DNA of 9,215 nucleotides from DASYYE01 sp035946955 (GCA_035946955.1 DASYYE010000203.1:1-9215), one strand, 5' to 3'; shown: positions 1-7,870, counted from the stretch's first letter. Notes: generated from the sequence alone by a model not told the origin. Translations and numbers: made by a program.

Positions 1-116
1 GCACCTTCCAGAACACCCAAGGACGGGCCCGCTGCAGGGATATCGCGGGTTCCCGGGCACCAACGCCCTCTGTCTAGCGCCGTAGGGATTCCTCGGCCAG
101 ACTCGGAGCCAAAGCA

Positions 117-135
117 GAGACAACCGGAGACAACC
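117..135 (+). repeat. Tandem 9-bp direct repeat GAGACAACC upstream of the regulator gene
   Basis: GAGACAACC occurs at 117-125 and again at 127-135, giving an exact 10-bp period, about one helical turn. The second copy ends 20 bases before the ATG of the regulator gene. Helical phasing of two identical half-sites is the usual geometry for a protein binding one DNA face, so an (auto)regulatory site is possible. That role is inference; only the repeat is seen. Confidence 0.5.
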
Positions 136-142
136 CGCCACG

Positions 143-147
143 AAGGA
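143..147 (+). promoter_or_regulatory. Ribosome binding site of the NB-ARC/TPR regulator
   Basis: AAGGA lies 8 bases before the ATG at 156 and supports that start. No convincing -35/-10 pair was found in the 155 bases before the gene. The stretch from 24 to 58 is GC-rich with short palindromes (for example CGGGCCCG at 24-31) and could be the tail of an upstream gene's terminator. Confidence 0.6.
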
Positions 148-155
148 CGCCAGGC

Positions 156-2483
156 ATGGGACGTCCAGAAGCGCCGCTGGACGCGCGCGACGGGCCGCTG
201 CGGGAGTTCGCCGCAGGCCTCCGGCAGCTCCGTGAGTCCAGCGGTGGCCGAAGCTACCGGCAGCTCGCGAAGTCGGCCAATTTCGCGGCCTCGACGCTGG
301 CCAGGGCGGCCAGCGGCCGCAGCCTGCCATCGTGGGAAGTGACTGCGGCCTACGTCGGGGCGTGCGGGGGCGACCTGACGGCCTGGCGCGGTGCCTGGGC
401 GGATGCGGCGCGGCACGCCAGCCGGGCCCAGGACCCCCAGGGCGCACCGCAGCAGCAAGCCCCGCCAAGTCCGGTCGTTCCGGTCCGCCAGCTCCCGGCC
501 GACCTGCACGACTTCATTGGCCGTCAGGCCGAGTGCGAACTGCTGCTCCGCGCGGCGCGGACCGTTGAGCTGGGCAGCGACGCGGACCCTGGCGCCCCGC
601 TCGTGGTGGTGGTCTGCGGACCGGGCGGCGTGGGCAAGAGCACGCTCGCGGTGCACGCGGCCCATCGCGTCGCAGCGGGGTTCCCCGATGGCCAGCTCTT
701 CGCCGACCTGCATGGGGACGACGACCAGCCGGCCCCACCAGCGCAGGTTGCCGGGCGCTTCCTGGCCGCGCTGGGCGGGGCAGCGGACCGTTTCGCCGAC
801 CCGGTGGCGTCGTTCCGCTCGCTGGCGGCTGGCCGCCGGCTGCTGGTCCTGCTGGACAACGCCGCCGATGAGGCGCAGGTAGCGCCGCTGCTGCCAGGGT
901 CCGCGGGCTGTCTGGTGCTCGTGACGAGCCGTCAGTCGCTGGGTGCCCTGGGGAGCGCCTGCGCCCTGCGGCTGGACGTGTTCGACCACGACTGCGCCGT
1001 GGAGTTGCTGGCACACGCCGCTGGGCCCGCCCACACCGCGGACACCGCCGCGACCGCCGCTTTGGCAGAGATGTGCGGGCGGCTGCCGCTGGCCCTGCGC
1101 ATCGCGGGGTCGCGGCTGGCCAGCGGCCCAGCCGGGAGAGCCGGCTGGCTGGTGGAGCGGCTTCGCGGCGAAGAACACCGGCTCCGCCACCTGGCCACCG
1201 GTGACCTGGACCTGAGTGCCGTGTTCGGTCTGTCCTACCGGCCGCTGGCACCGGCACCACGGCAGGTCTTCCGCAGTGCGGGGCTGTTCCCCGGCCCGGA
1301 CTTCACCGCACCGGCCCTGGCCGTCCTGGCTGACATGACCACCATCGAGGTCGAGTGCGCGCTGGAGCGGCTGGTGGACGCGAGCCTCGCCCAGCCTGCC
1401 CAGCCCGGCCGCTACCGCATGCATGACCTGCTGCGCCTGTTCGCCCGTGAGCGCGCGGAACTGGAGGGCGACGCGGAGCGGCTCGGGCCGGCGGTCCGCC
1501 GGCTGGCCCTGTGGTACCTGGACGCCATCGATTCGGCGGACCGCATGCTCATGCCGGCCCGGGGGCGCCCCGCTCCGCTGCCCGGCACATCCGCCTGGCC
1601 CGACGTGCCGGACATGACCGACACTGAGTCCGCGTCCGCGTGGTACGAAGCCGAGCAGGCCAACCTTGTCGCGGTGACCCGGGCGGCTGCCCGCTACGGC
1701 CACCACGACATCGCGTGGCGGCTCCCGGTCGCCATGCGCGGCCTCCTCGAGCTGCGTGGCCACACGGAGGAGTGGATCGCCGTGCACCTGGCCGGACTGG
1801 AATCGGCCCACGCCGCAAACGACCCCGCAGCGCAAGCCTGGGTGCTCAACGGCCTGGGGACCGCCTACTGGCGGCGGGAGCACCACGCCGAGGCCGTGGA
1901 CTGCTACCGGCGTGCCCTGGCGATCCGCACGGAGCTGGGTGACGACCGGGGGGTCGCGGTGGTGCTGAACAACCTAGGCAGCGTCTACGGGGCACAGGGG
2001 CGCTATGGCGACGCGGTCGAGAGCCTGCGGGAAGCCCTGGCCATCCGGGAGAAGATCGGTGACGAACTCGACAAGAGTTTCGCCCTCAACAACCTCGGCC
2101 ACGTCCAGCACGAACTCGGCCTGTTCGGTGAGGCTCTGCCACTGCTCACGGAGGCGCTGCGGATCCGGCGGGCACTGGGGAACCGCAACGGTGAGGCCGT
2201 CACCCTGCACTGCCTGGGCGACACGCTCAACGGCCTGGGCCGTCACCTGGCGGCTCTGGCCTGCCTGCGGCAGGCTCTGCCGGTCTTCCGGCAACTTGGC
2301 AACAGGTACGGCGAAGCGGCCACACTGCACAGCATCGGCTCGGCCTGCGCCGCAATGGCCCGGCCCGGCCACGCACAGCGCTACCTGGGGCGCGCCATCG
2401 CGCTGTACCAGGAGCTCGGGCTGCGGCGGGAAGAAGAAGCCGCGGCACGCGACCTCGCCGCCGCGTGCCGCGACGGACGCTGA
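156..2483 (+). CDS. XRE-type HTH / NB-ARC ATPase / TPR transcriptional regulator
   Basis: A 775-aa STAND-type signalling regulator, cytoplasmic, expected to bind DNA and use ATP/ADP exchange as a switch. Residues about 16-70 form an XRE-like helix-turn-helix. A Pro/Gln-rich linker (about 92-112) follows. The NB-ARC domain has Walker A GPGGVGKST (155-163), Walker B LLVLLDN (229-235), the RLPLAL motif (309-314) and an MHDL motif (422-425). From about 561 to 755 there are at least five TPR units with a 40-residue period, each with an N-x-LG-type first helix and an A-L-x-[IV] second helix; such units usually sense a protein or peptide partner. This is the architecture of AfsR-related regulators but with an XRE head in place of the SARP/BTAD domain. 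It is often found near specialised-metabolite clusters. The ligand and target genes are unknown. The AT-rich site before the downstream SBP56 gene and the repeat at 117-135 are candidate targets by position only. Confidence 0.9.
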   Translation: MGRPEAPLDARDGPLREFAAGLRQLRESSGGRSYRQLAKSANFAASTLARAASGRSLPSWEVTAAYVGACGGDLTAWRGAWADAARHASRAQDPQGAPQQQAPPSPVVPVRQLPADLHDFIGRQAECELLLRAARTVELGSDADPGAPLVVVVCGPGGVGKSTLAVHAAHRVAAGFPDGQLFADLHGDDDQPAPPAQVAGRFLAALGGAADRFADPVASFRSLAAGRRLLVLLDNAADEAQVAPLLPGSAGCLVLVTSRQSLGALGSACALRLDVFDHDCAVELLAHAAGPAHTADTAATAALAEMCGRLPLALRIAGSRLASGPAGRAGWLVERLRGEEHRLRHLATGDLDLSAVFGLSYRPLAPAPRQVFRSAGLFPGPDFTAPALAVLADMTTIEVECALERLVDASLAQPAQPGRYRMHDLLRLFARERAELEGDAERLGPAVRRLALWYLDAIDSADRMLMPARGRPAPLPGTSAWPDVPDMTDTESASAWYEAEQANLVAVTRAAARYGHHDIAWRLPVAMRGLLELRGHTEEWIAVHLAGLESAHAANDPAAQAWVLNGLGTAYWRREHHAEAVDCYRRALAIRTELGDDRGVAVVLNNLGSVYGAQGRYGDAVESLREALAIREKIGDELDKSFALNNLGHVQHELGLFGEALPLLTEALRIRRALGNRNGEAVTLHCLGDTLNGLGRHLAALACLRQALPVFRQLGNRYGEAATLHSIGSACAAMARPGHAQRYLGRAIALYQELGLRREEEAAARDLAAACRDGR

Positions 2484-2484
2484 T

Positions 2485-2504
2485 CCCGGGAGCCGAAAGC
2501 CCGG
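2485..2504 (+). terminator. Possible weak hairpin terminator after the regulator gene
   Basis: CCGGG (2486-2490) and CCCGG (2500-2504) are complementary and enclose a 9-base loop, starting three bases after the stop codon. There is no run of T after it. It is short for a terminator, and comparable GC-rich stems arise by chance in such DNA. Confidence 0.3.
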
Positions 2505-2686
2505 TTGGTCAGCCCGTGACGCGGGAACGCATGGGGCGTGGAGGTCCGCCGCACGGGGATACCTGGCGTGGCGTCCGGTGCATTCTGCGCCTTACCCGGC
2601 CCCCCGGATGGCGTCGTACCTTCCCGCCACGTACCGGCCCGGACGCGCGGCCCCCCGGCGAGCCGCCCATAGACCAGGCGGCCAGG

Positions 2687-2726
2687 CGATATTTATCGTT
2701 TATCAATCGGAAATATATTTATTCAA
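2687..2726 (+). promoter_or_regulatory. AT-rich palindromic promoter/operator region of the SBP56 gene
   Basis: This 40-base stretch is strongly AT-rich in an otherwise very GC-rich window. It holds an inverted repeat CGATA-TT-TATCG (2687-2698), a 7-bp-spaced direct repeat TTTATC (2692-2697 and 2699-2704), and a perfect 10-bp palindrome AAATATATTT (2711-2720). TATCAA at 2701-2706 or TATATT at 2714-2719 could serve as a -10 element, but no good -35 is properly spaced. It ends at the ribosome binding site AAGGGG (2725-2730), five bases before the ATG at 2736. The promoter/operator role is inferred from position and composition. A metal- or redox-sensing repressor is one guess. Confidence 0.55.
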
Positions 2727-2735
2727 GGGGTTGCC

Positions 2736-4175
2736 ATGACATCGGCTGACGAGTCCGGCCACGACCACCACGACGCGCACCACCACGACCCGACCTTCTA
2801 CCGGTCGCCGCGCGACGCGGCCGCTGGGCCACCCGAGAAGCTGGCCTACGTGGCGGCCTTCGCGCGGCCCGCGGACAGGCCCGACGCGATCGCCGTGGTT
2901 GACACCGACCCCGCCTCAGCGAGCTACGCCTCAGTGGTCGGCTTCACCGAACTGCCGCACGTGGGCGACGAACTCCACCACTTCGGCTGGAATGCCTGCT
3001 CGAGTGCGCTGTGCCCGAGCGGGTCGCACACCCACGGCGACCGGCGTTACCTCGTCGTGCCGGGGATCCGGTCGTCACGCATCTACATCCTCGACACACT
3101 GGACACGCCCACCGCCCCACGGGTGGTGAAGGTGCTCGGCCCTGAGGAGCTGGGCAAGCGTGCCAGCTATTCCCGGCCACACACCGTCCACTGTGGTCCC
3201 GGCTACCTGTACGTGTCATGCCTGGGTGGTGCCGACGGCGCCGAGGGCCCCGGCGGTGTGGCATTGCTGGACCATGCCAGCTTCGACGTGGTCGGCCAGT
3301 TCGAGAAGGAACGCGGCGACCAGTACCTCGCCTACGACGTGTGGTGGCACATCAACGACAACGTGCTGGTCACCTCCGAGTGGGCAACGCCCTCGATGAT
3401 CGAGGACGGCATCGTCCCGGACCTCCTGCTCGGTAACTCCTACGGCCACCGGCTGCACTTCTGGGACATGACCGCCGGGCGCCTCGTCCAGACCCTGGAC
3501 CTCGGGGCCCAGCACCAGATGACGCTCGAACTGCGCCCCGCCCATGACCCCGCGCGCAAGTACGGTTTCGTCGGAGTGGTCGTCAGCACCGAAGACCTGT
3601 CGGCATCCATCTGGCTCTGGCACGAGGCGGACGGCCAGTGGGCGGCCTCCAAGGTCATCACGATCCCGCCGGAGCCCGCCCCCGCCGAGCAACTGCCACC
3701 GTTGCTGGCCGGGTTCGGCGCGGTGCCCCCGCTGGTCACCGACCTGGCCCTGTCCGTGGACGACCGTTTCCTCTATGTCTCGTGCTGGGGCACCGGGGAG
3801 ATGAAGCAATACGGCGTGAGCGACCCGTTCAACCCCCGTGAGGTCGGCTCGGTGCGCATCGGCGGCATCGTCGGTCGCGCGGCACACCCCAGCCGGCCGG
3901 ACCAGCCACTGGCGGGCGGTCCCCAGATGGTCGAGGTCAGCCGGGACGGCAAGCGCGTCTACTTCACCAACTCCCTCTACGGCGCCTGGGACGACCAGTT
4001 CTACCCCGACGGCGTCGGCGCCTGGATGGCCAAGCTCGATGTCGCAGAGCACGGCGGCATGACCTTCGACGAGCGGTTCTTCCTCGAAGGGGAGGTGTTC
4101 CGCGGCCGGCGCGTCCACCAGGTGCGACTGGAAGGCGGCGACGCCTCCAGCGACTCCTACTGCTATTCATCCTGA
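2736..4175 (+). CDS. SBP56 / selenium-binding protein family; probable methanethiol oxidase
   Basis: A 479-aa protein, the usual length for the SBP56 family (human SELENBP1, bacterial MtoX). Characterised members oxidise methanethiol to formaldehyde, hydrogen sulfide and hydrogen peroxide, and the bacterial enzyme is reported to need copper. Family landmarks are visible: DELHHFGWNACSS (78-90), RPHTVHC (147-153), DVWWHINDNVLVTSEWA (201-217), LSVDDRFLYVSCW (339-351), AGGPQMVEVSRDGKRVYFT (393-411), the SLYGAWDDQFYPD segment (413-425) and a terminal VHQVRLEGGDASSD (460-473). His81, His82, His149, His152 and His461 are candidate metal ligands. Two features differ from human SELENBP1. Residues 9-18 are a His-rich tail with six His, and the position aligning with the human Se-binding Cys57 is Ala65, so selenium binding by that residue is excluded. 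There is no signal peptide, so it is probably cytoplasmic. AAGGGG at 2725-2730 supports the start. It is closely followed by a membrane-protein gene. The family call is firm; substrate is inferred. Confidence 0.92.
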   Translation: MTSADESGHDHHDAHHHDPTFYRSPRDAAAGPPEKLAYVAAFARPADRPDAIAVVDTDPASASYASVVGFTELPHVGDELHHFGWNACSSALCPSGSHTHGDRRYLVVPGIRSSRIYILDTLDTPTAPRVVKVLGPEELGKRASYSRPHTVHCGPGYLYVSCLGGADGAEGPGGVALLDHASFDVVGQFEKERGDQYLAYDVWWHINDNVLVTSEWATPSMIEDGIVPDLLLGNSYGHRLHFWDMTAGRLVQTLDLGAQHQMTLELRPAHDPARKYGFVGVVVSTEDLSASIWLWHEADGQWAASKVITIPPEPAPAEQLPPLLAGFGAVPPLVTDLALSVDDRFLYVSCWGTGEMKQYGVSDPFNPREVGSVRIGGIVGRAAHPSRPDQPLAGGPQMVEVSRDGKRVYFTNSLYGAWDDQFYPDGVGAWMAKLDVAEHGGMTFDERFFLEGEVFRGRRVHQVRLEGGDASSDSYCYSS

Positions 4176-4184
4176 CCCCATGGG

Positions 4185-5639
4185 ATGAACGTGGCTGGCC
4201 GACGCCGGGAGCTGCAACTCTGCCTGGCCGTGTTGTGGCTGCTTGACGGCGTGCTGCAGGCGCAGGCGTTCATGTTCAGCAGCGGTTTCGGCCGCAGCGT
4301 CGGGCCGGCGGCGGCGGGCAGCCCGCCCGCGGTCGCCGGCCCGGTCCAGTGGGCCAGCGGCCTCATCTCGGCACACCCTGCCCTCGCGACGACGGCCATC
4401 GCGGTCGTGCAGGTCACCCTGGGCTTAGGGGTCGCCTGGCGTCCCACCGTCAAGCCCGCGCTGGCCGCCTCCGTCCCGTGGGCGGTGATGGTGTGGTGGC
4501 TCGGGGAGGGCTTTGGCGGGCTGTTCACGGGCCAGGCCAACCCGGTTACCGGAGCGCCCGGGGCGGTCATCCTCTATGCGGTGCTGGCCGTCATCCTCTG
4601 GCCAGCGGACCGGGACGAGTCCGCGCCGTCTGCCGCGGCCAGCTCCCTGGGCCGGCGGGCAGCGTGTTCACTCTGGCTGTTCATCTGGGGTGGGCTCGGC
4701 TGCCTCTGCCTGGTGCTCGGTTTACGTGCGCCTGCGTCGCTACGTGAGTCGCTCGTCGCCATGACCCAGGGCCAGCCAGGCTGGCTGGCATCGGTGAACA
4801 CTTCGGCGGGCCGGGCCCTCGGCCACCTCGGGCCGCAAGTATCCCTGGCTATGGCCGCGGCGCTAGGGGTTATAGCCGCCGGCCCGTTGCTGCCTGTCCC
4901 GTGGCGCCGGCGAGTCCTCGTCCTCGCCGGGACCGTGGCCGCCGTCTGGTGGGTGGCCGGACAGGACTTCGGGGGGGTCCTCACGGGCATGGCCACCGAC
5001 GTGAACTCCGGGCCGCTGCTGGCTCTGCTGACGGCGGCATACTGGCCGGTGGCCCGGACGGTACCGGCGAGGGCACTGCTCCCGGGGGCACGGCTGGACG
5101 GCGCGCACACCCGCGCCATCAGCACCGTCATGGCCCTGGCGATGGGCCTGACACTGCTCGGGTGGCAGGACCGCCTGCTCGAAACTGCATGGGCGGCTGT
5201 GTTCGGGGTTTCGGCCGCATGGTCGTCTTGCCGGGCGGCAGCGCTCAGGCAAGGGCGGAGCAGGTGGTCAGCGAACAGCCGGCCGCAATGCCACCAGCAG
5301 CCGGGGCAGCCCGTGGCTGGTCAGCACCTGAGCCACGCGGTGTGCTGCGGCGCGATGCTGTTCATGATGCTCGTACCGCTGAGCGCGCCAGTCATTGGCG
5401 CGGGTGGAACGGCAATGACCGGCGGCTCCGGTGCGGGGGCGGCTGGCGCGGGCATGGCATTCGGCGCGGCCCTGCTGTCTGTCCTCACGGTGCTGTTTAC
5501 CGCTGCGATGGCCAGCACGGTCGTGCTGATGACAGACCGGCTCGCCACGGCCGCCTCGGTGCAGCGACTTGACCTGGGCGGCTGGTGCCAGATCCTCATC
5601 GCCCTCGCCATGACGGTCATGTTGGTGCGGATGCTCTGA
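4185..5639 (+). CDS. Polytopic membrane protein with internal duplication, coupled to the SBP56 gene
   Basis: A 484-aa, very hydrophobic protein that I do not recognise with certainty; I estimate about ten to twelve membrane segments. The first two-thirds is a duplication. Residues about 13-140 and 163-288 each run through several hydrophobic helices into the motif WW-x(4-5)-FGG-x2-TG-x-A (104-118 and 255-270) and end in a WP pair (139-140 and 287-288). The last third (about 305-484) has hydrophobic, His/Met-containing helices (HLSHAVCCGAMLFMMLVP at 381-398) resembling the DUF5134 type, tentatively. The gene starts nine bases after the SBP56 stop without a strong Shine-Dalgarno, so translational coupling is likely. 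A role in moving or sensing a substrate or metal for the SBP56 enzyme is inference from this spacing only. A perfect 9-bp-arm inverted repeat lies inside the gene at 4771-4789. Confidence 0.8.
   Translation: MNVAGRRRELQLCLAVLWLLDGVLQAQAFMFSSGFGRSVGPAAAGSPPAVAGPVQWASGLISAHPALATTAIAVVQVTLGLGVAWRPTVKPALAASVPWAVMVWWLGEGFGGLFTGQANPVTGAPGAVILYAVLAVILWPADRDESAPSAAASSLGRRAACSLWLFIWGGLGCLCLVLGLRAPASLRESLVAMTQGQPGWLASVNTSAGRALGHLGPQVSLAMAAALGVIAAGPLLPVPWRRRVLVLAGTVAAVWWVAGQDFGGVLTGMATDVNSGPLLALLTAAYWPVARTVPARALLPGARLDGAHTRAISTVMALAMGLTLLGWQDRLLETAWAAVFGVSAAWSSCRAAALRQGRSRWSANSRPQCHQQPGQPVAGQHLSHAVCCGAMLFMMLVPLSAPVIGAGGTAMTGGSGAGAAGAGMAFGAALLSVLTVLFTAAMASTVVLMTDRLATAASVQRLDLGGWCQILIALAMTVMLVRML
4771..4789. 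repeat. Perfect 9-bp inverted repeat inside the membrane-protein gene
   Basis: GCCAGCCAG and CTGGCTGGC are exact reverse complements separated by a single G. The site is in coding sequence, in the loop region between the two duplicated halves of the protein (around GQPGWLA, residues 196-202). It could be a binding site or an mRNA hairpin, or it could be chance in GC-rich coding DNA. Confidence 0.6.
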
Positions 5640-5648
5640 GCCTGTGAG

Positions 5649-5686
5649 TCCCATCCACGTCGGTGACTGACCCGGCGGCAGTGGGA
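5649..5686 (+). terminator. Hairpin after the SBP56/membrane-protein pair, probable terminator
   Basis: TCCCAT (5649-5654) pairs with GTGGGA (5681-5686) including one G-U pair. A symmetric three-by-three internal loop follows, then CGTCGG (5658-5663) pairs with CCGGCG (5672-5677), also with one G-U, around an 8-base loop. It begins ten bases after the stop codon at 5637-5639. There is no T-run, as is common for actinomycete terminators. It separates the two-gene unit from the hydrolase gene. Confidence 0.5.
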
Positions 5687-5710
5687 TGACGTAATAACCG
5701 ACATTCACAG

Positions 5711-5740
5711 ACGACACGATTACCAGCATTCGCCTAGGCT
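5711..5740 (+). promoter_or_regulatory. Candidate housekeeping-type promoter of the hydrolase gene
   Basis: ACGACA (5711-5716) resembles a -35 (four of six to TTGACA) and TAGGCT (5735-5740) resembles an actinomycete -10, with an 18-base spacer. Transcription would start near 5747, leaving a leader of only about 14 bases before the ATG at 5761. That would agree with the lack of a clear Shine-Dalgarno. The 5687-5735 stretch is also richer in A/T than the flanks. Confidence 0.4.
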
Positions 5741-5760
5741 CCCCCTGTGCTGTCCGGGCG

Positions 5761-7860
5761 ATGCTGGTGACAAGGTCCGGCCGACGGCGCGCCATGGCGC
5801 GCTGGGCGGCCCGCGTGTCCGCAGCCGGGCTGGTGTGTGCAAGCCTGGTCCCAGCGGTGGGCTCCACACCGGCCAGTGCAGTGGCCCGTGCCCCGGCCTC
5901 GCGGGCACCAGTCCCACCGCCAGAGTCCCTCCGGCTGGGGGCCATTACTCTGCGCCAGTGTGCGGCCTCTCCCCTGGCCTACTGCGGGACGCTCGCGGTC
6001 CCTCTCGACTACGCCACCGCCGGCAGCCCCGCCATCCGCGTCGGGTTCCGCTGGCTGCCAGCAACGGTCACTACCCAGCAGCGGTCCGCGACGGTGCTCG
6101 CGGTGGAGGGCGGGCCCGGGTTCTCCTCCACCGGCACCCAGCCCGGATACCGGGCGATGATGGGCACGCTGGTGCGCACCCGCAACCTGCTGATGGTCAA
6201 CCTCCGCGGCACAGGCAATTCCACACCGGTCAACTGCCCGGCCCTGGAGCACTACGGGCACCCGCAGCACTCCTACGGCCACGCCTTTGACCTCGCCGTA
6301 GCGGCCTGTGGCCGCCAGCTCAACCACACCTGGCACTACCGGCACGGCGGCTGGGTGCACGCCAGCGACCTGTTCAACACCGCATACTCGGCCCGTGACG
6401 TCCTCGGGGTGCTGCGGGCACTGCGGCTGGGCCGGGTGGACCTCTACGGCGACTCCTACGGGAGCTGGTTCGCGCAAGCCTTCGCAGCGCGCTACCCGTC
6501 ACGGCTGCGCTCTCTTACGCTGGACTCGACCTACCAGGTACTCGGCCTCGACCCCTGGTACACAACGAGCATCGTGACCGCCCGCCAGGCGTTCGCCCAG
6601 GCATGCGCACGTTCGGCTGCCTGCACGGCGGCCACTGGTGGCCACGGGGCCTGGGCGCGGATGGGGGCGCTGGACGCCAGGCTCGCCCGCGCACCCGTGT
6701 CCGGCGTGACCGTGTCGCCGTCAGGCACCCTGACCAGGCTGACAGTGACCCCCGAGACACTGGTCAACCTGGTCGGCAACGCTGGCTTCGACCCCATGGT
6801 CTACCAGGACACCGACGCAGCCGCCCGTGCCCTGCTGCGTGGTAACGACCCGGTGCCGCTGCTGCGTGTCGCCGAACTCTCGGTCGAGTTCGACGACGTC
6901 CTGCCGCCCCTGCCCGAATACAGCGACGGGCTGTACTTCGCCGTGGCGTGCACCGACTACACACAGCTCTTCCGCCGCACCGCCACACCGGCGCGCCGCG
7001 CCAGCCAGTACCGCGCGGCCCTGCGCCGCGAGCCGCCGCGCACCTTCGCACCGTTCAGCGTCGCCCAGTGGACCCGGATGGACGCCTACACCGAGGCGAT
7101 CAGTGCCTGCCTCGACTGGCCGGTCCCCACACGCCTGGTCCGGCCCATCACGCGGCGGCCGCCGCTGGTCCCGTCCAGCCTGCCGGTGCTCATCCTCTCC
7201 GGCACCTTCGACTCCCTGACCCCGTGGCTGCATGGCGCGGCCCTGGTGGCGCGGCAGATGGGACGCTCCGCCCGGGTGGTGCGGGTGGCCAACCTCACTC
7301 ATGTGACCCTGCAGGACAGCAACGACGGCTGCCCAGCCGTCATCTACCAGCGTTTCGTCCGTCACCCCACGGGCCTCGCCAGGCTGGACACCTCCTGTGC
7401 GCGCCGGGTCACACCGGTCCACACGGTCGGCACCTACCCGCTGCGCCTGGCCGGCGCGGCGCCGGCCACGGCCACCCACGGGAACACCGCAGGCCCCCAG
7501 GCACTGTGGGCGGCCTCGGTGGCGCTGGCAAGCGCCGGCGACGAGACCAGCCGCTGGCCGCTGCTGTACGGCAACCGCGACCGGGGGCTGCGCGGCGGCC
7601 AGGTCCGGTTCCGTGGCGGAACCCTGCTGCGGATCTCACTGCATGACGTCCGCTGGGTGACGGACGCCGTCATCAACGGGACTGTCCGCTGGGACCAGGT
7701 CACCGACCAGGTCATCGCCCGGCTGAGCGTGCGCACCGCACATTCAGCGCCGGTCCGGCTGACCGCCCATTGGCAGCCGTTCGGGCCACCGGGCCGGCTC
7801 GCCGTCATCACGGGCAACCAGGGGAAGCGGCACCTGGCCGCCGTGTGTCCCGCGCCCTGA
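5761..7860 (+). CDS. Secreted S33-family (TAP-like) alpha/beta hydrolase
   Basis: A 699-aa exported hydrolase related to actinomycete tripeptidyl aminopeptidases (SlpD/SlpE/TAP type, peptidase family S33). An Arg-rich start, a hydrophobic core and a TPASA|VA boundary near residue 40 make a signal peptide, twin-arginine-independent by appearance. The oxyanion-side motif EGGPG is at 116-120. The nucleophile elbow GDSYGS puts Ser232 in the active site. The acid is probably Asp484 (SGTFDSLTP) and the base His514 (NLTHVT). The TAP-like C-terminal domain (about 430-545, with DGCPAVIYQRFV) is followed by about 150 more residues. These contain an LRGG-x(n)-G-G-T-L-L-R-I stretch (610-626) and look beta-rich, as in the longer members of this group. 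The start at 5761 has no strong Shine-Dalgarno; ATG 5794 (Met12) is an alternative that keeps the signal peptide core. Substrate may be peptides or esters; not determinable here. Confidence 0.88.
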   Translation: MLVTRSGRRRAMARWAARVSAAGLVCASLVPAVGSTPASAVARAPASRAPVPPPESLRLGAITLRQCAASPLAYCGTLAVPLDYATAGSPAIRVGFRWLPATVTTQQRSATVLAVEGGPGFSSTGTQPGYRAMMGTLVRTRNLLMVNLRGTGNSTPVNCPALEHYGHPQHSYGHAFDLAVAACGRQLNHTWHYRHGGWVHASDLFNTAYSARDVLGVLRALRLGRVDLYGDSYGSWFAQAFAARYPSRLRSLTLDSTYQVLGLDPWYTTSIVTARQAFAQACARSAACTAATGGHGAWARMGALDARLARAPVSGVTVSPSGTLTRLTVTPETLVNLVGNAGFDPMVYQDTDAAARALLRGNDPVPLLRVAELSVEFDDVLPPLPEYSDGLYFAVACTDYTQLFRRTATPARRASQYRAALRREPPRTFAPFSVAQWTRMDAYTEAISACLDWPVPTRLVRPITRRPPLVPSSLPVLILSGTFDSLTPWLHGAALVARQMGRSARVVRVANLTHVTLQDSNDGCPAVIYQRFVRHPTGLARLDTSCARRVTPVHTVGTYPLRLAGAAPATATHGNTAGPQALWAASVALASAGDETSRWPLLYGNRDRGLRGGQVRFRGGTLLRISLHDVRWVTDAVINGTVRWDQVTDQVIARLSVRTAHSAPVRLTAHWQPFGPPGRLAVITGNQGKRHLAAVCPAP

Positions 7861-7870
7861 CAGACAGACT

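Noticed and set aside
2465..2749. Plus-strand frame of 94 codons bridging the regulator end and the SBP56 start
   Set aside because: It begins inside the regulator gene in another frame and runs through the AT-rich promoter region into the SBP56 start; no homology visible.
3216..4118. Long minus-strand frame (300 codons) opposite the SBP56 gene
   Set aside because: Shadow of a high-GC gene whose sense product is a clear family member.
6721..7479. Long minus-strand frame (252 codons) opposite the hydrolase gene
   Set aside because: Shadow frame; the sense strand carries the catalytic Asp484 segment and conserved motifs.
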